From Actinomycetota bacterium (GTDB taxonomy: Bacteria > Actinomycetota > Actinomycetes > Mycobacteriales > JACQDL01): a stretch of 64,000 nucleotides of DNA. A model generated the notes under the pieces. It was not told where the DNA came from. It worked only from the letters and a program-made list of their open reading frames with translations, and made no database searches. Positions 18,949-28,126 of the stretch are shown in pieces. The stretch is from NCBI GenBank assembly GCA_016201065.1, contig JACQDL010000031.1:62001-126000 (forward strand), read 5' to 3'. The position numbers and the translations under genes were made by a program. Numbering within the stretch: position 1 is the first letter of the stretch; the number at the start of each line of letters is the position of its first letter.

Positions 18949-20450
18949 TGGCCGCCCTCCTGGACCGTGTTGAGGATGTTGATCCCCCGGAACAACGCCG
19001 CGGGTGCGCCGTGGCTGACCGCGGCGATCTGGCCCGGCTGCGCCTTGCCGCAGTTGAACGCCCCACCGAGCCGCCAGGTCTGTGGGCCGCCGACCGCCTC
19101 CATCGCCCCCCAGAACTCGGTCGTCGTCGCCTGGTAGGCGACGTCCCGAAGCTGTCCGGCGAGCTCGCCGTTGCGGATCTCGAAGAATCGCTGACCAGTG
19201 AACTGGAAGTTGTACCGCTGCATGTCAATGGACCACGAGTTGTCGCCGACGATGTAGATCCCCCGCTCCACACCCGCGATCAGACCGCGGGTGTCCGGTC
19301 CGTCGGGGGCTGGTTGGAGGGACACGTTCGCCATCCGCTGCAGCGGGATGTGCCCTGGTGAGTCCGCGAACGCGCAGCCGTTGGACCGGCCGAGCCCCTT
19401 GAGCCGGGCCATCCGCCGGTCGAGCTGGTAGCCGGCGAGCACACCACCGGCGACGATGTCCCAGGCCTGGGTCTGCACGCCCTCGTCGTCGTACCCGATG
19501 GTCGCCAGGCCGTGCTCGACGGTCCGGTCACCGGTCACGTTCATCACCGGCGAGCCGTATCTCAACGTGCCGAGCTGGTCGAACGTCGCGAAGGAGGTGC
19601 CGGCGTACGCGGCCTCGTAGCCGAGCGCGCGGTCGAGCTCGGTGGCGTGCCCGATCGACTCGTGGATGGTGAGCCAGAGGTTCGACGGATCGATGACCAC
19701 GTCGTAGCAGCCCGGTTCGACCGAGCGGGCCTTCATCTTCTGCGCCAGCCACTCGGGGATCTCGCTCAGCTCCGCGGCCCAGTCCCAGGTCGGCCCGGTC
19801 AGGTACTCCCAACCCCGGCCGACCGGCGGTGCGCAGGTGCGCATCGTCTCGAACTGTCCCTGCGCCGCGTCCACCGCGGTCGCCTCCAGCACCGGGTGGA
19901 CGCGTACCCGCTGCTGGGTCGTGCGGGTGCCGGCGGTGTCGGCGTAGAACTTGTTCTCGATGACCTGGAGCACCGCGGCGTCGACATGGTCCACCCCGTC
20001 GGCGGCGAGCAGCCGCTCCGACCAGTCGGCCAGCAGCCCGACCTTGTCCCCGTCCGGCACGGCGAACGGGTCGACCTCATAGGACGACACCCAGGTCACA
20101 TCCGGGTACGCCGGCTCGTCGGCGAGCTCGACCCGCTCGGCCCGCAGCGCGGCGCTGACCTTGGCGACGGCGATGGCCCGTTCCGCCACCCGGACCGCCT
20201 CGGCGGTGGTCAGGACGACGCCAGCAGCGAACCCCCAGGTACCGTCGTGGACGACCCGCACTGCGAACCCGAGATCCTCGCCATCGTGCAGGTTCTCCAG
20301 CACCGCGTCGCGCAGCGTGATGCTCTGGCTTCGAATCCGCTCCAGCCGGAAGTCGGCGTGCTCCGCGCCCAGCTCGCGGGCGCGGGTGAGGGCCGCCTCC
20401 GCGAGCACCCGGGCGGGCAGCGCCAAGAAGGCCTGGTCGATCTCGGGCAC
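18945..20450 (-). CDS. tldD: TldD metalloprotease catalytic subunit
   Basis: A 501-residue protein with the HExxxH zinc site in WLTIHESIGHATELDRALGY at about residue 260, and the downstream GYDDEGV and GVERGIYIVGDNSWSID segments. It is the active half of the TldD/E protease. GTG 20450 has GAGGAGG just upstream. The region immediately 5' contains three degenerate 15-bp direct repeats. Confidence 0.93.
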   Translation of the reverse strand: MPEIDQAFLALPARVLAEAALTRARELGAEHADFRLERIRSQSITLRDAVLENLHDGEDLGFAVRVVHDGTWGFAAGVVLTTAEAVRVAERAIAVAKVSAALRAERVELADEPAYPDVTWVSSYEVDPFAVPDGDKVGLLADWSERLLAADGVDHVDAAVLQVIENKFYADTAGTRTTQQRVRVHPVLEATAVDAAQGQFETMRTCAPPVGRGWEYLTGPTWDWAAELSEIPEWLAQKMKARSVEPGCYDVVIDPSNLWLTIHESIGHATELDRALGYEAAYAGTSFATFDQLGTLRYGSPVMNVTGDRTVEHGLATIGYDDEGVQTQAWDIVAGGVLAGYQLDRRMARLKGLGRSNGCAFADSPGHIPLQRMANVSLQPAPDGPDTRGLIAGVERGIYIVGDNSWSIDMQRYNFQFTGQRFFEIRNGELAGQLRDVAYQATTTEFWGAMEAVGGPQTWRLGGAFNCGKAQPGQIAAVSHGAPAALFRGINILNTVQEGGQ

Positions 20451-20464
20451 GGCTACCTCCTCGT

Positions 20465-20517
20465 TGGCACGTCCGTGTCTGGCACGTCCGCGTCTGGGAC
20501 GTCAGTGTCTGGGACGA
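20465..20517. repeat. Three imperfect 15-bp direct repeats upstream of tldD
   Basis: Reverse-strand units GTCCCAGACACTGAC, GTCCCAGACGCGGAC and GTGCCAGACACGGAC follow one another directly, then a partial fourth unit, ending only a few bases before the tldD ribosome-binding site. Their position would allow a regulatory role or simple slippage origin. Confidence 0.6.
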
Positions 20518-20660
20518 CCCGGCTGACCCTAACCCGGAGGGTTGCCATCCGGAGCGGTGAGCCGTCGCCGTTATGGCAGAGCGCTATCTCAGAACGATCT
20601 TGATCCCCGAGGAGCGGTGCCGGTGCCGCCGGCCCACCTGGTGCCGGTACCGTCCCTCCG

Positions 20661-21473
20661 GTGCCTCGGATCACCAGTACCCACAACCCGCGGGTCCGCG
20701 CGGCACTCGACCTGACCAAGGCGCGCGAGCGGGACCGGCGCGGCGCCTTCGGGGTCGAGGGCGTCCGGGAGATCGCCCGTGCGCTGGCGGCCGGGCTGGT
20801 CCCGACCGAGGCGTTCTGGCTTCCCCCGGAACGGCGGTCGCCCGACGCCGACCGCGTGGTGGACGAGCTGGCCGGCCGACCGGCCGTGACCGGCCACGAG
20901 GTCAGCCCGGCCGTCTTCGACCGGCTCGTCGTCCGGTCCGGCTCGGACGGCGTGTACGTGGTCTTCGCCCGACCTTCGGCACCCAGCCTCGACGACCTCG
21001 GGTTGCCCCCGACGCCATTGCTCGTCGCGGTGGAAGGAGTCGAGAAGCCCGGCAACCTCGGGGCCCTGCTGCGGGTCTGCGACGGAGCCGGCGTGCACGC
21101 GGCCGTGGTCCTGGATGACGCGGTCGACCCGTTCAACCCGAACGTCATTCGGGCCAGCCTCGGGACGGTGTTCGCCGTGCCAGTGGTCACGGTGACCTCG
21201 GATCGGTTCCGGTCCTGGTGCCACCGGCACGGCGTGGCGGTCCATGCCGCGGCGCTCGCCGACCGGGCCGTGTCCTACTGCGACGTCGACTACACCGGGC
21301 CGACGGTGCTGCTGCTCGGCAGCGAGGCGCGCGGACTCTCCCGGGCCTGGCTGGAGCACGCCGACACCCTGGTCCGGATCCCCATGCGGGGGGTCGCCGA
21401 CTCGCTCAACGTCGCCACCGCCGGCGCAGTGCTGGTGTACGAGGCGGTCCGGCAACGCGGTGGGGCTGGCTGA
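20661..21473 (+). CDS. TrmH/SpoU-family RNA 2'-O-ribose methyltransferase
   Basis: A 270-residue SPOUT enzyme that uses SAM to methylate rRNA or tRNA ribose. The three motifs are VAVEGVEKPGNLGALLRVCD, then NPNVIRASLGTVFAVP with LLLGSEARGLS, and IPMRGVADSLNVATAGAVLV, which forms the knot. An N-terminal substrate-binding domain precedes them. The GTG start is preceded by TACCGT with 7 nt between, and no Shine-Dalgarno, suggesting a leaderless mRNA. The exact RNA target cannot be told. Confidence 0.92.
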   Translation: MPRITSTHNPRVRAALDLTKARERDRRGAFGVEGVREIARALAAGLVPTEAFWLPPERRSPDADRVVDELAGRPAVTGHEVSPAVFDRLVVRSGSDGVYVVFARPSAPSLDDLGLPPTPLLVAVEGVEKPGNLGALLRVCDGAGVHAAVVLDDAVDPFNPNVIRASLGTVFAVPVVTVTSDRFRSWCHRHGVAVHAAALADRAVSYCDVDYTGPTVLLLGSEARGLSRAWLEHADTLVRIPMRGVADSLNVATAGAVLVYEAVRQRGGAG

Positions 21474-21492
21474 CGGACCGGCCGTCGCGCGA

Positions 21493-21909
21493 TCACCTGG
21501 CCGGGTGGGACCCGGGTCGCTCGCGGGCGCCGATCGCATCGGCCGCCGCAGAGACGATCGACGCGATCGACGCGCTTCCCGGTGTGGCGGCCCGGAGCCT
21601 CGGCAGTACCGCGTCGATCTCCGCAACCACACGGTTCACGGCGGCGATCCGCCGGTCCAGACGACGGCGGCCCCGGTCACGCTCCGCGGCGTCGCTGCGG
21701 AGCGCGAGGTCGAGCTCCGCGATCTTCTGGTCCAGGGCCTCGACCCGGCGGTCGACCGCGTCGTTCAGGGCAAGGGTGAGCGCCTGCTCGGCGTCCAGGA
21801 ACTGGGCGGCGACCTCCGCCTCCACGGTGGCCCGGACCTCCCCGAGAGTCTCGACCAGCCACTGCCGGTAGTGCTGCTTGTCCGCGGCACGCCGACGCGA
21901 CCGGATCAT
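21493..21909 (-). pseudogene. Split C-terminal part of the dynamin-like GTPase
   Basis: A 138-codon continuation (MIRSRRRAADKQHYRQWLVE and a long charged coiled coil) lies in the same frame as the preceding GTPase ORF and follows its TAG stop directly. The coiled coil is what the end of a bacterial dynamin-like protein should look like. It is either a separately initiated fragment (TAGATG) or the remnant of one 644-codon gene after a sense-to-TAG change. No Shine-Dalgarno is obvious before this ATG, although re-initiation at TAGATG is possible. Confidence 0.7.
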
Positions 21910-23427
21910 CTAGGTCGAGGCGGCGAGCCCGAGCCCGACCGAGACGGGCAAGGTGACCGCTGCCGCGAGCCCCGCGCCCGCCATCGCCGGTACCAGCGCG
22001 ACCAGCCGCCCGGCGCCGAACCCAGCCATCACGCCGCCGAGGGCGACCACCCGGTCCTCGGGGCTCCGTGCTCGCCGTTCGGGCGTGGCCAGGCTCGCCG
22101 ACCAGCCAGGAGACCGGGCGAACCCCGCGTAGACCTCGGCCACCGCCTCCGGTACGAAGAGCTCGCCGAGCACCGCGTCGGTGACGCCGCACAGCCGGGC
22201 CAGCATCCGCTCGATGTGATGCCGGCTGAGGACCCGGATGACGGCGTCCAGCTCGGCCGGCAGCCGGTCCAGCGCAGGTTGGTCGGCCCGATCGATCCGG
22301 ACCCGCCAGTGCTGGGCCTGGTCGCGGATCTCCTGTTGGACCTCCGTCATGGTCTCCAGCCGGGCCCGCTGGATCTCGGCGCGGAGCCGGACCTGCCAGC
22401 TCCTACCGCCGGCGCGTCGCGCGCCGGCCAGCGCCTGCCGTTCGGCGTGCCACCCTTCGATCCCGCCCCGCTCGACGGCCAGCACCTCCCGTTCGGCCAG
22501 CAGGCGGTGGTCGAGAGTGGTGAGCAGGGTGCGCGCCGTCCGGAGCGTGTTGGCCCCGCGGAGCTGTTCGGCCTGGGCGGCGACCGACGTCCGGAGCAGA
22601 CGCCGCAACTCGGCCACCCTCGCCTCGGTGTGGAGCAGTGCGGTGAGCTCGGGTGCGGTGGCGGCCACCGCACGCTCGGCGAGACGCGCGGAGACCGGGA
22701 GGATGTCGGCGGTCGCGAGCCGCGGCGCCAGCCCGGCGAGCAACGCGCGGTCCTCGGCGAGGACCTCCCGCCAGCCCCGAAAGACGTCGATCTTCGTGAG
22801 GGCGACCACCACCAGCTCCACCGCCTCGCTGGCGACACGGAGGAACGTCAGCTCCGGATCGCCGAGCGGACCCGACGCGTCAGCCACGAACAGCAGCGCC
22901 GCCGCGTCCCGGACGGCCGCGAGCGCGAGCTCGCCGGGCGCGTCGACCAAGCCACCGAAGCCGGGCGCGTCGACCAGACTGAGCCCAGCCAGCATTGGCG
23001 AGGGGTGGGCGACCTCGATCAGCCTGGGTTGCGCCGGCTGATCCTGCTGCTCGCCTGGGGTGAACACCACATCCGCCAGACCAGCCACCGGCACCGGCAC
23101 CGGCAGCGCTGCGGCACCGCCGACCGGCAGGGCGCGCGCCTCGACCAACGGTCCGTGCCGGAACCGCACGGCGCAACCACTCACCAGCTCAGCGTTCACC
23201 GGCGACAGACCGGGCGCCGCCAGCAGAGCGTTGACCAGCGAGCTCTTGCCCCGCTTCACCTCACCGGCCACGACCACGGTCGGCGTGGACCAGGATCGAG
23301 CGGCGACTCGCCGTAGCTCCCCCGCCTCGCCGGGCGCCTGCTCGGCGAGGACGTCCAGCGCCGCCGCCGTGGCCGCGGTGACCTGACGCATCAGCTCCAG
23401 CGGGAGCCCACCGGACCCGGGTGTCAT
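21910..23427 (-). CDS. Dynamin-like GTPase B, interrupted by in-frame TAG
   Basis: A 505-residue protein with the G1 P-loop GEVKRGKSSLVNALL (about residue 55), a G3 site DAPGFGG and G4 TKID. A long helical stalk follows and it ends in a hydrophobic, Gly/Ala-rich pair of helices (VMAGFGAGRLVALVPAMAGA, LPVSVGLGLAAST). The stop falls right after this membrane-insertion segment and the frame continues for 138 codons. The start overlaps the stop of GTPase A by 4 bp. Streptomyces DynA/DynB, which support sporulation septation with FtsZ, are the nearest functional model. Confidence 0.85.
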   Translation of the reverse strand: MTPGSGGLPLELMRQVTAATAAALDVLAEQAPGEAGELRRVAARSWSTPTVVVAGEVKRGKSSLVNALLAAPGLSPVNAELVSGCAVRFRHGPLVEARALPVGGAAALPVPVPVAGLADVVFTPGEQQDQPAQPRLIEVAHPSPMLAGLSLVDAPGFGGLVDAPGELALAAVRDAAALLFVADASGPLGDPELTFLRVASEAVELVVVALTKIDVFRGWREVLAEDRALLAGLAPRLATADILPVSARLAERAVAATAPELTALLHTEARVAELRRLLRTSVAAQAEQLRGANTLRTARTLLTTLDHRLLAEREVLAVERGGIEGWHAERQALAGARRAGGRSWQVRLRAEIQRARLETMTEVQQEIRDQAQHWRVRIDRADQPALDRLPAELDAVIRVLSRHHIERMLARLCGVTDAVLGELFVPEAVAEVYAGFARSPGWSASLATPERRARSPEDRVVALGGVMAGFGAGRLVALVPAMAGAGLAAAVTLPVSVGLGLAAST

Positions 23428-24926
23428 GGGGCGGGGTCCTGGTCTGGATCGCCGGTGCCGACAGCCTCGGCTGCGTCACCCAACCGCTGCCAGAGCAGCA
23501 CGTAGCCGCGGTGCACGACATGCGCGATGCGACCCTGCGCGGGCGACGACCCAGCCGTGGCGAACGCCCGCCACGCACGTGCCCGACGCAGGGCCAGTTC
23601 CGCCAGCCCGCGTCGGTCAAGATGCGGCGCGCCGAGTTGGTCCACCGGATCACCGCCGTGCGCCAGCCGGTCCAGCTCGACGGCGAGTTGCTCCGGAACC
23701 CGCACCGCGCCGGAGGAGACCAGGGCAGCCGCCGCGACGACCCGCAACTGGTGCGCCAGCGGCTGCTGGGCCAACTCCTCCACGGCGTCGGCGATGACCG
23801 CCCGATCCCGCGCCGTCGCTGCCTGACGCCCGATGTGACGCAGTGCGGTCAGCGCCACGTTCGCCTTGATGCCGTCGGCGTGGCACCCGAACGCGTCCCC
23901 GACAAGGTCACGGAGTGGGGCGAGCCCGGACCGCTCGGCGAGCCGCCGGCGCAGCTCCCCGGTGGTCAGCGCGGCATCAACGGCCAGCAGGTCCGTGGCG
24001 TGCCGGATGCCGAAGAGGTCGAGGCGCTCCAGCAGCCGGAGCCGGCCCGCAACCGCAACCGCGATCGCAGGGTCCGGCCGGACGAACAGGTCGGCAGATC
24101 CGAGCAACAGCTCGCGCCGTCCCGGAGCCAATGCGGCCAGCTGCCGGAGCACCTCCCCGTCGGCCTCCGTGAGGCAGCCGGTCGCCGTCGTCTCCGCGAG
24201 CAGACCAGCCAGCGGCAGCACGGTGCGGAGTTGCTGCCGGAGCGCCCGCGCCTGGCTGGCAGCCAGCGAACGCGCCGCGGAGATCGGTTCCGGAGCGTCG
24301 AGCAGGTCAGCCTTGTTGAGCACGCCGATCGCGTTGATCGGGCTCGCCAGGCCGGGGACGGTCCGCGCCCGGAAGCCGGTCAGAGCCCGCGCGTCGTCGA
24401 CCCGTGCGGTCTGGGTGAACACGTAGAGGACGGCCTCGGCCCGGTCGAGGGCGGTTCGCGACCGGTGACCCCGGGCAGCGCCGGCTGGGCCGGGACCGGG
24501 CGTGTCGATGATGGTCACCGACCTCAGCGCGGCGCTCGTGCAGAACGCGTCGAGGTAGGCGATGCGGTCGATCGGCAGACCCAGCTCGGTGGGGACCACG
24601 CCATCGCCGTCGAACGGTACGGCGTACCGACCGCCGTCGGTGCCCACGACCTCGACCCGGTCGACCGGACCGTAGCGGAACCGGGTGACGAGCCGGGTGC
24701 ACTCCCGGACGTCGGTGGCCGCGACCCGCCGGCCGATCAGCGCGTTGACCACGGTCGACTTGCCCGCCTTGAGCCGGCCGGCCACCGCGAGCTGGAGCGG
24801 ATCGGACAGCCGCTCCAGCACCCGGTCCAGCCGCGCCGACGAGAGCCCGGACAGCCTCGGCCGCAGCTCGCGGCAGGTCTGCCCCACGGTCCGGCACAGC
24901 GGCCCGCCCGCTGTGTCCTGCCCCAC
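23424..24926 (-). CDS. Dynamin-like GTPase A
   Basis: A 500-residue protein from GTG 24926, chosen because GGGGGAGGAC lies just upstream; an in-frame extension further 5' looks non-coding. Motifs: G1 AGRLKAGKSTVVNALIG, G3 IIDTPGPGP and G4 LNKADLLD. The rest is helical. It is the first gene of a two-gene operon with GTPase B. Paired bacterial dynamins remodel or stabilise membranes, and in streptomycetes act at sporulation septa; that role here is inferred. Confidence 0.88.
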   Translation of the reverse strand: MGQDTAGGPLCRTVGQTCRELRPRLSGLSSARLDRVLERLSDPLQLAVAGRLKAGKSTVVNALIGRRVAATDVRECTRLVTRFRYGPVDRVEVVGTDGGRYAVPFDGDGVVPTELGLPIDRIAYLDAFCTSAALRSVTIIDTPGPGPAGAARGHRSRTALDRAEAVLYVFTQTARVDDARALTGFRARTVPGLASPINAIGVLNKADLLDAPEPISAARSLAASQARALRQQLRTVLPLAGLLAETTATGCLTEADGEVLRQLAALAPGRRELLLGSADLFVRPDPAIAVAVAGRLRLLERLDLFGIRHATDLLAVDAALTTGELRRRLAERSGLAPLRDLVGDAFGCHADGIKANVALTALRHIGRQAATARDRAVIADAVEELAQQPLAHQLRVVAAAALVSSGAVRVPEQLAVELDRLAHGGDPVDQLGAPHLDRRGLAELALRRARAWRAFATAGSSPAQGRIAHVVHRGYVLLWQRLGDAAEAVGTGDPDQDPAP

Positions 24927-25067
24927 GTGCGTCCTCCCCCGGTCACCAGCCGATGACGGCGTGACCCGCCGTGCACCACCCGACTGCATATCGTGCCAAT
25001 CGGCGCGGCCGGCCGCGAGTAGCGCGATAACGCGATCATTCAGACGCGACGGATATTCTTGGTCGAT

Positions 25068-25601
25068 GTGCGGGGGAACAGTCACGAAGACCACGGCGAT
25101 CAGCAGGTGAATGCGCCGCACCGGGTGCTCGGCGCCGACGGCGACCTCACCGTGGCGGTCGCTGAGCTCCGCCGTGCCGGTTGGCGGCCCCGACCCGGCT
25201 TCGCGCTGCCCGACCAGCCCTGGGATGTGTCCGCCGAACGGGTCGCCCTCGTCGGCGACCTGACCTGCGAGGAGGACGCCCGCGCCGCCGCCCGCGCCGC
25301 CATGCGGGGCGCTGCGCTCGTCGTCCGGCTCGACCACACGGCGGCGTGGGTCGGGAGGTTCCTGGCTGAGCTACGGCGGCTCGGTGCCAATCCCGAGTTC
25401 ACCGTGTCGCTGCTGAGCACCCAGCACCGCGCGCTGCTCGATCTGCTCGCCGAGGGCGCGTCGATCGCCCGAGCCGCAGGCCAGCTCTACATCTCGCTGC
25501 GTACGGCGAACCGCCGCGTCGCCGAGGCCCGTGCGGTGCTGGGAACGCGCTCGACCCGCGAAGCCGTTCTGGTCTACCTCAGCCTGACTGGCGGCAGGTG
25601 A
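25068..25601 (+). CDS. LuxR-type HTH regulator with degenerate N-terminal domain
   Basis: About 177 residues. The last 60 form a LuxR/NarL-like helix-turn-helix (LLSTQHRALLDLLAEGASIA, LYISLRTANRRVAEARAVLG). The N-terminal half resembles no receiver domain I can name and lacks phospho-acceptor features. The start is uncertain: GTG 25068 follows TATTCT by 8 nt with no ribosome site, so the mRNA may be leaderless; a GTG further in is possible. The gene is divergent from the dynamin operon, which makes it a candidate regulator of it. Confidence 0.65.
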   Translation: MRGNSHEDHGDQQVNAPHRVLGADGDLTVAVAELRRAGWRPRPGFALPDQPWDVSAERVALVGDLTCEEDARAAARAAMRGAALVVRLDHTAAWVGRFLAELRRLGANPEFTVSLLSTQHRALLDLLAEGASIARAAGQLYISLRTANRRVAEARAVLGTRSTREAVLVYLSLTGGR

Positions 25602-25605
25602 CGGG

Positions 25606-27408
25606 TCACCGGGCCCCGAAGTTCCGCTGCCACCACGCACTCAGCTCGGCGACCGTCAGGTGACCGCTGCCAGCCAGGGCAAGAGCGAAGACGCCGGAAC
25701 GCCCATCGTCCCAGTACACCGCCCCGACCTCCGGACCGCCGTAGACCTCCAACCGCCCACCTGACCAGTGGCCCCTGGTCCCCGCCGTCCTCAGGATCGG
25801 TGGCAGCACCGTCTCCATGGTGTCCCGGAACACGCTGAGCTCGCGCGAGTCCCGCGCCCTGCCGAAGGACACCGTCATCCCACCGCGGTACTTGCATGTC
25901 GTGCTCCGGGGCACGGTGGTGGCCGACTGCCCGGCACCGAACCCGGGCCGGCAGGACTCGATCAGCGGAAATGTTGGACGGACATAGTCCAGCACCACGG
26001 CGTCGTCGAAGTGCCGGGCCAAGGCGGCGGTCGGATCCGGCGTCGAGGCCGAGCTCGCCGGACGGTCGACCTGGCCGCCGCCGGAGCCGCCGGTCGCACC
26101 GCGGCCGACCAACCCGAACACGGCGCCCACCAGGAGAGCGCCGCCGATGGCCGAGCCGGCGAGCAGGCCCGGGCCGATCCGGCGACGAGCCCGGCGGGGA
26201 CCGGGTGGCGGCGGTGCCGGATCGGTAGGCAGCGGTGCGCGGACCCGCAGCAGCCCAGGCGCGGGTAGCTGCGCAGGCGGGTCCACGTGCGCAGGCGCAC
26301 GCGCCGGCGGCCGGCCGAGCCAGACCTGCAACGCCCCGGCCACCACGCTCGTCTCCGGCTGGTCCAGCGTGCTGGGCAGTATCCCCAGATCCTGCTGCAT
26401 CAACCTGGCCACGAGCGGGATCCGGGACGACCCGCCAACCAGGAACACCCCGGCAAGCTCGCCGGGAGTGAGGCCGGCGTCGTCGATGGTCCGAGCCATC
26501 AGGTCGATGCTGCGGGCGAGGTCGGAGCGGATGAGGTCCTCGAACTCGGCGCGGGTCAGGTGGATCTCCGGCAGCGGATCGGGCAGGGCGAGATCCACGT
26601 GCGGGTACCGCGACAGCGCCTCCTTACCGTCACGTACGTCGACCGCGAACGCCCGGGCCCGCCAGCGGCTTGCCGCGTCGACCGGCGAACGCAACCGCCC
26701 CCAGGCCTCACCGGCCACCGGCCCGTCCAGCCGGCGGCCCAGATGCTCGACGATCGCGTGGTCGAAGTCCACGCCACCGAGATCCGGCAGGCCCGCCTCC
26801 GCCAGCACCCGGAACTGCGGCCCGTCCCGCCGCACCACCGCGGCGTCGAACGTGCCGCCACCAAGGTCATAGACGGCGACGGCGCGCCCGTCCGGCAGCC
26901 CCTCGGGCGCCCCGCCGGTGCCGGGACCGGCACCGGCGGTGAGCGCGAAGTAGGTGGCAGCCGCCACCGGCTCGGGGATCAGGACGAGGTCCCGCCGCAG
27001 CCCGGCCAGGGCCGCGGCCGAGGCCAACACCTCTCGACGCCGGGTGCCCCAACCCGCCGGGTGGGTCATCCTGACCTGATCCGGCTCGCCGCCGAGCTGC
27101 CGGCGCACCTCGCCGCCGATCCGCTTGAGCACCTCGGCGATCGCCACGGTCACCGGGAACGGCGTCGCGCCGAGCACGATGGTGCCGTCGTCGATCCGGC
27201 GCTTGGGGTTCGGCTCGTACCGGCTCGGGTCGGCCTGTGCCTGCCGTTCCGCGTCCCGGCCGACCGCCAGGGTGCCCTCATCGGTGAGGAAGACCGCCGA
27301 GGGCATCAGCGGTGACCCCTCCACCGCGATCAGGCGCACGGCGCCCGCACCGGTACCCACCGCCGCCACGGTGTTCGACGTGCCGAAATCGACGGCAAGC
27401 GTACGCAT
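25606..27408 (-). CDS. Membrane-anchored Hsp70-like protein
   Basis: A 600-residue protein. The first about 375 residues are an actin/Hsp70 ATPase domain: phosphate loop 1 LAVDFGTSNTV, phosphate loop 2 YDLGGGTFDAAV, and the adenosine motif FLVGGSSRIPL. No Hsp70 substrate-binding domain follows. Instead there is a Pro-rich linker, one membrane helix (GLLAGSAIGGALLVGAVFGL, about residues 415-435) and an extracytoplasmic domain of about 150 residues. Such architectures occur widely in actinomycetes and are thought to sense or organise the envelope; the precise role is unknown. GGGGGA precedes ATG 27408. Confidence 0.85.
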   Translation of the reverse strand: MRTLAVDFGTSNTVAAVGTGAGAVRLIAVEGSPLMPSAVFLTDEGTLAVGRDAERQAQADPSRYEPNPKRRIDDGTIVLGATPFPVTVAIAEVLKRIGGEVRRQLGGEPDQVRMTHPAGWGTRRREVLASAAALAGLRRDLVLIPEPVAAATYFALTAGAGPGTGGAPEGLPDGRAVAVYDLGGGTFDAAVVRRDGPQFRVLAEAGLPDLGGVDFDHAIVEHLGRRLDGPVAGEAWGRLRSPVDAASRWRARAFAVDVRDGKEALSRYPHVDLALPDPLPEIHLTRAEFEDLIRSDLARSIDLMARTIDDAGLTPGELAGVFLVGGSSRIPLVARLMQQDLGILPSTLDQPETSVVAGALQVWLGRPPARAPAHVDPPAQLPAPGLLRVRAPLPTDPAPPPPGPRRARRRIGPGLLAGSAIGGALLVGAVFGLVGRGATGGSGGGQVDRPASSASTPDPTAALARHFDDAVVLDYVRPTFPLIESCRPGFGAGQSATTVPRSTTCKYRGGMTVSFGRARDSRELSVFRDTMETVLPPILRTAGTRGHWSGGRLEVYGGPEVGAVYWDDGRSGVFALALAGSGHLTVAELSAWWQRNFGAR

Positions 27409-27572
27409 CGGTCCCCCTGCCAGCGCAGATCCTCCAGCGAATCCGGACCCGATCTCAAATCCTGCCATATCGGGACCTGCTGGCCGGTCGACGAGGCGGG
27501 TGCCACCCGGCCGCCGGCCCGGCATGCCGGCAACCGTGCCCGCTCCACCGCTCCCGCTGCGACAATGGCCCG

Positions 27573-28094
27573 ATGTCGCTTCCCGCGCCGTTTCGGGTGT
27601 GTTTTGTCTGCTCGGGCAACATCTGCCGCTCGCCGATGGCAGCGGCGGTACTACGTCGCCTGGTCGCCGATGCCGACCTGGCGGAGCGGGTCGTCGTGGA
27701 CAGCGCGGGCACCGGTGGATGGCACCTGGGCGCTCCGGCCGACCCGCGCACACACGCCACACTGCACCGGCACGGGTACGCCGCGGACACCGATCCGGCA
27801 CGGCAGTGGTCGGCCACCGACTTCGCCGAACGGGACCTCGTGGTCGCTCTCGACCGCAGCCACCTGCGTGAGCTGACCCGGCTCGCCCCGGACGAACCCG
27901 CCCGAGCCAAGATCCGGTTGCTCCGCCCCTACGGCGTCGCCCCGGGGTCCCCGCCGCTGACCGGCCGAGACCTCGACGTCCCTGACCCGTACTACGGCGG
28001 TCCGGCGGGATTCGGCGAGGTGTTCGATCTCGTGGAGAACGGCTGTCGCGGCATCCTCACCGCGATCAACGACCGGCTGGGCGTGACCCGGTGA
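27573..28094 (+). CDS. Low-molecular-weight protein tyrosine phosphatase
   Basis: A 173-residue enzyme with the catalytic P-loop VCSGNICRSPMA (Cys13, Arg19) and the general-acid loop DVPDPYYGG near the C-terminus. It removes phosphate from tyrosine residues in cytoplasmic proteins. Its stop overlaps the GTG of the downstream acyl-CoA synthetase, so the two genes are coupled. Confidence 0.92.
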   Translation: MSLPAPFRVCFVCSGNICRSPMAAAVLRRLVADADLAERVVVDSAGTGGWHLGAPADPRTHATLHRHGYAADTDPARQWSATDFAERDLVVALDRSHLRELTRLAPDEPARAKIRLLRPYGVAPGSPPLTGRDLDVPDPYYGGPAGFGEVFDLVENGCRGILTAINDRLGVTR

Positions 28095-28126
28095 CGCTCC
28101 CGGTGACGCTCCCGGTGACGCTCCCG
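28091..28126 (+). repeat. Triple 12-bp repeat at the start of the acyl-CoA synthetase gene
   Basis: GTGACGCTCCCG is present three times in direct tandem. Each copy begins with an in-frame GTG, so the gene offers three equivalent start codons and an N-terminus of repeated VTLP. Confidence 0.95.

Noticed and set aside
15325-19137. Very long plus-strand open frame (1270 codons) antisense to pckG and tldE
   Set aside because: It is a GC-rich shadow frame. The opposite strand encodes complete PEPCK and TldE with all their motifs, and this translation has no recognisable domain and is rich in Arg, Gly, His and Pro.
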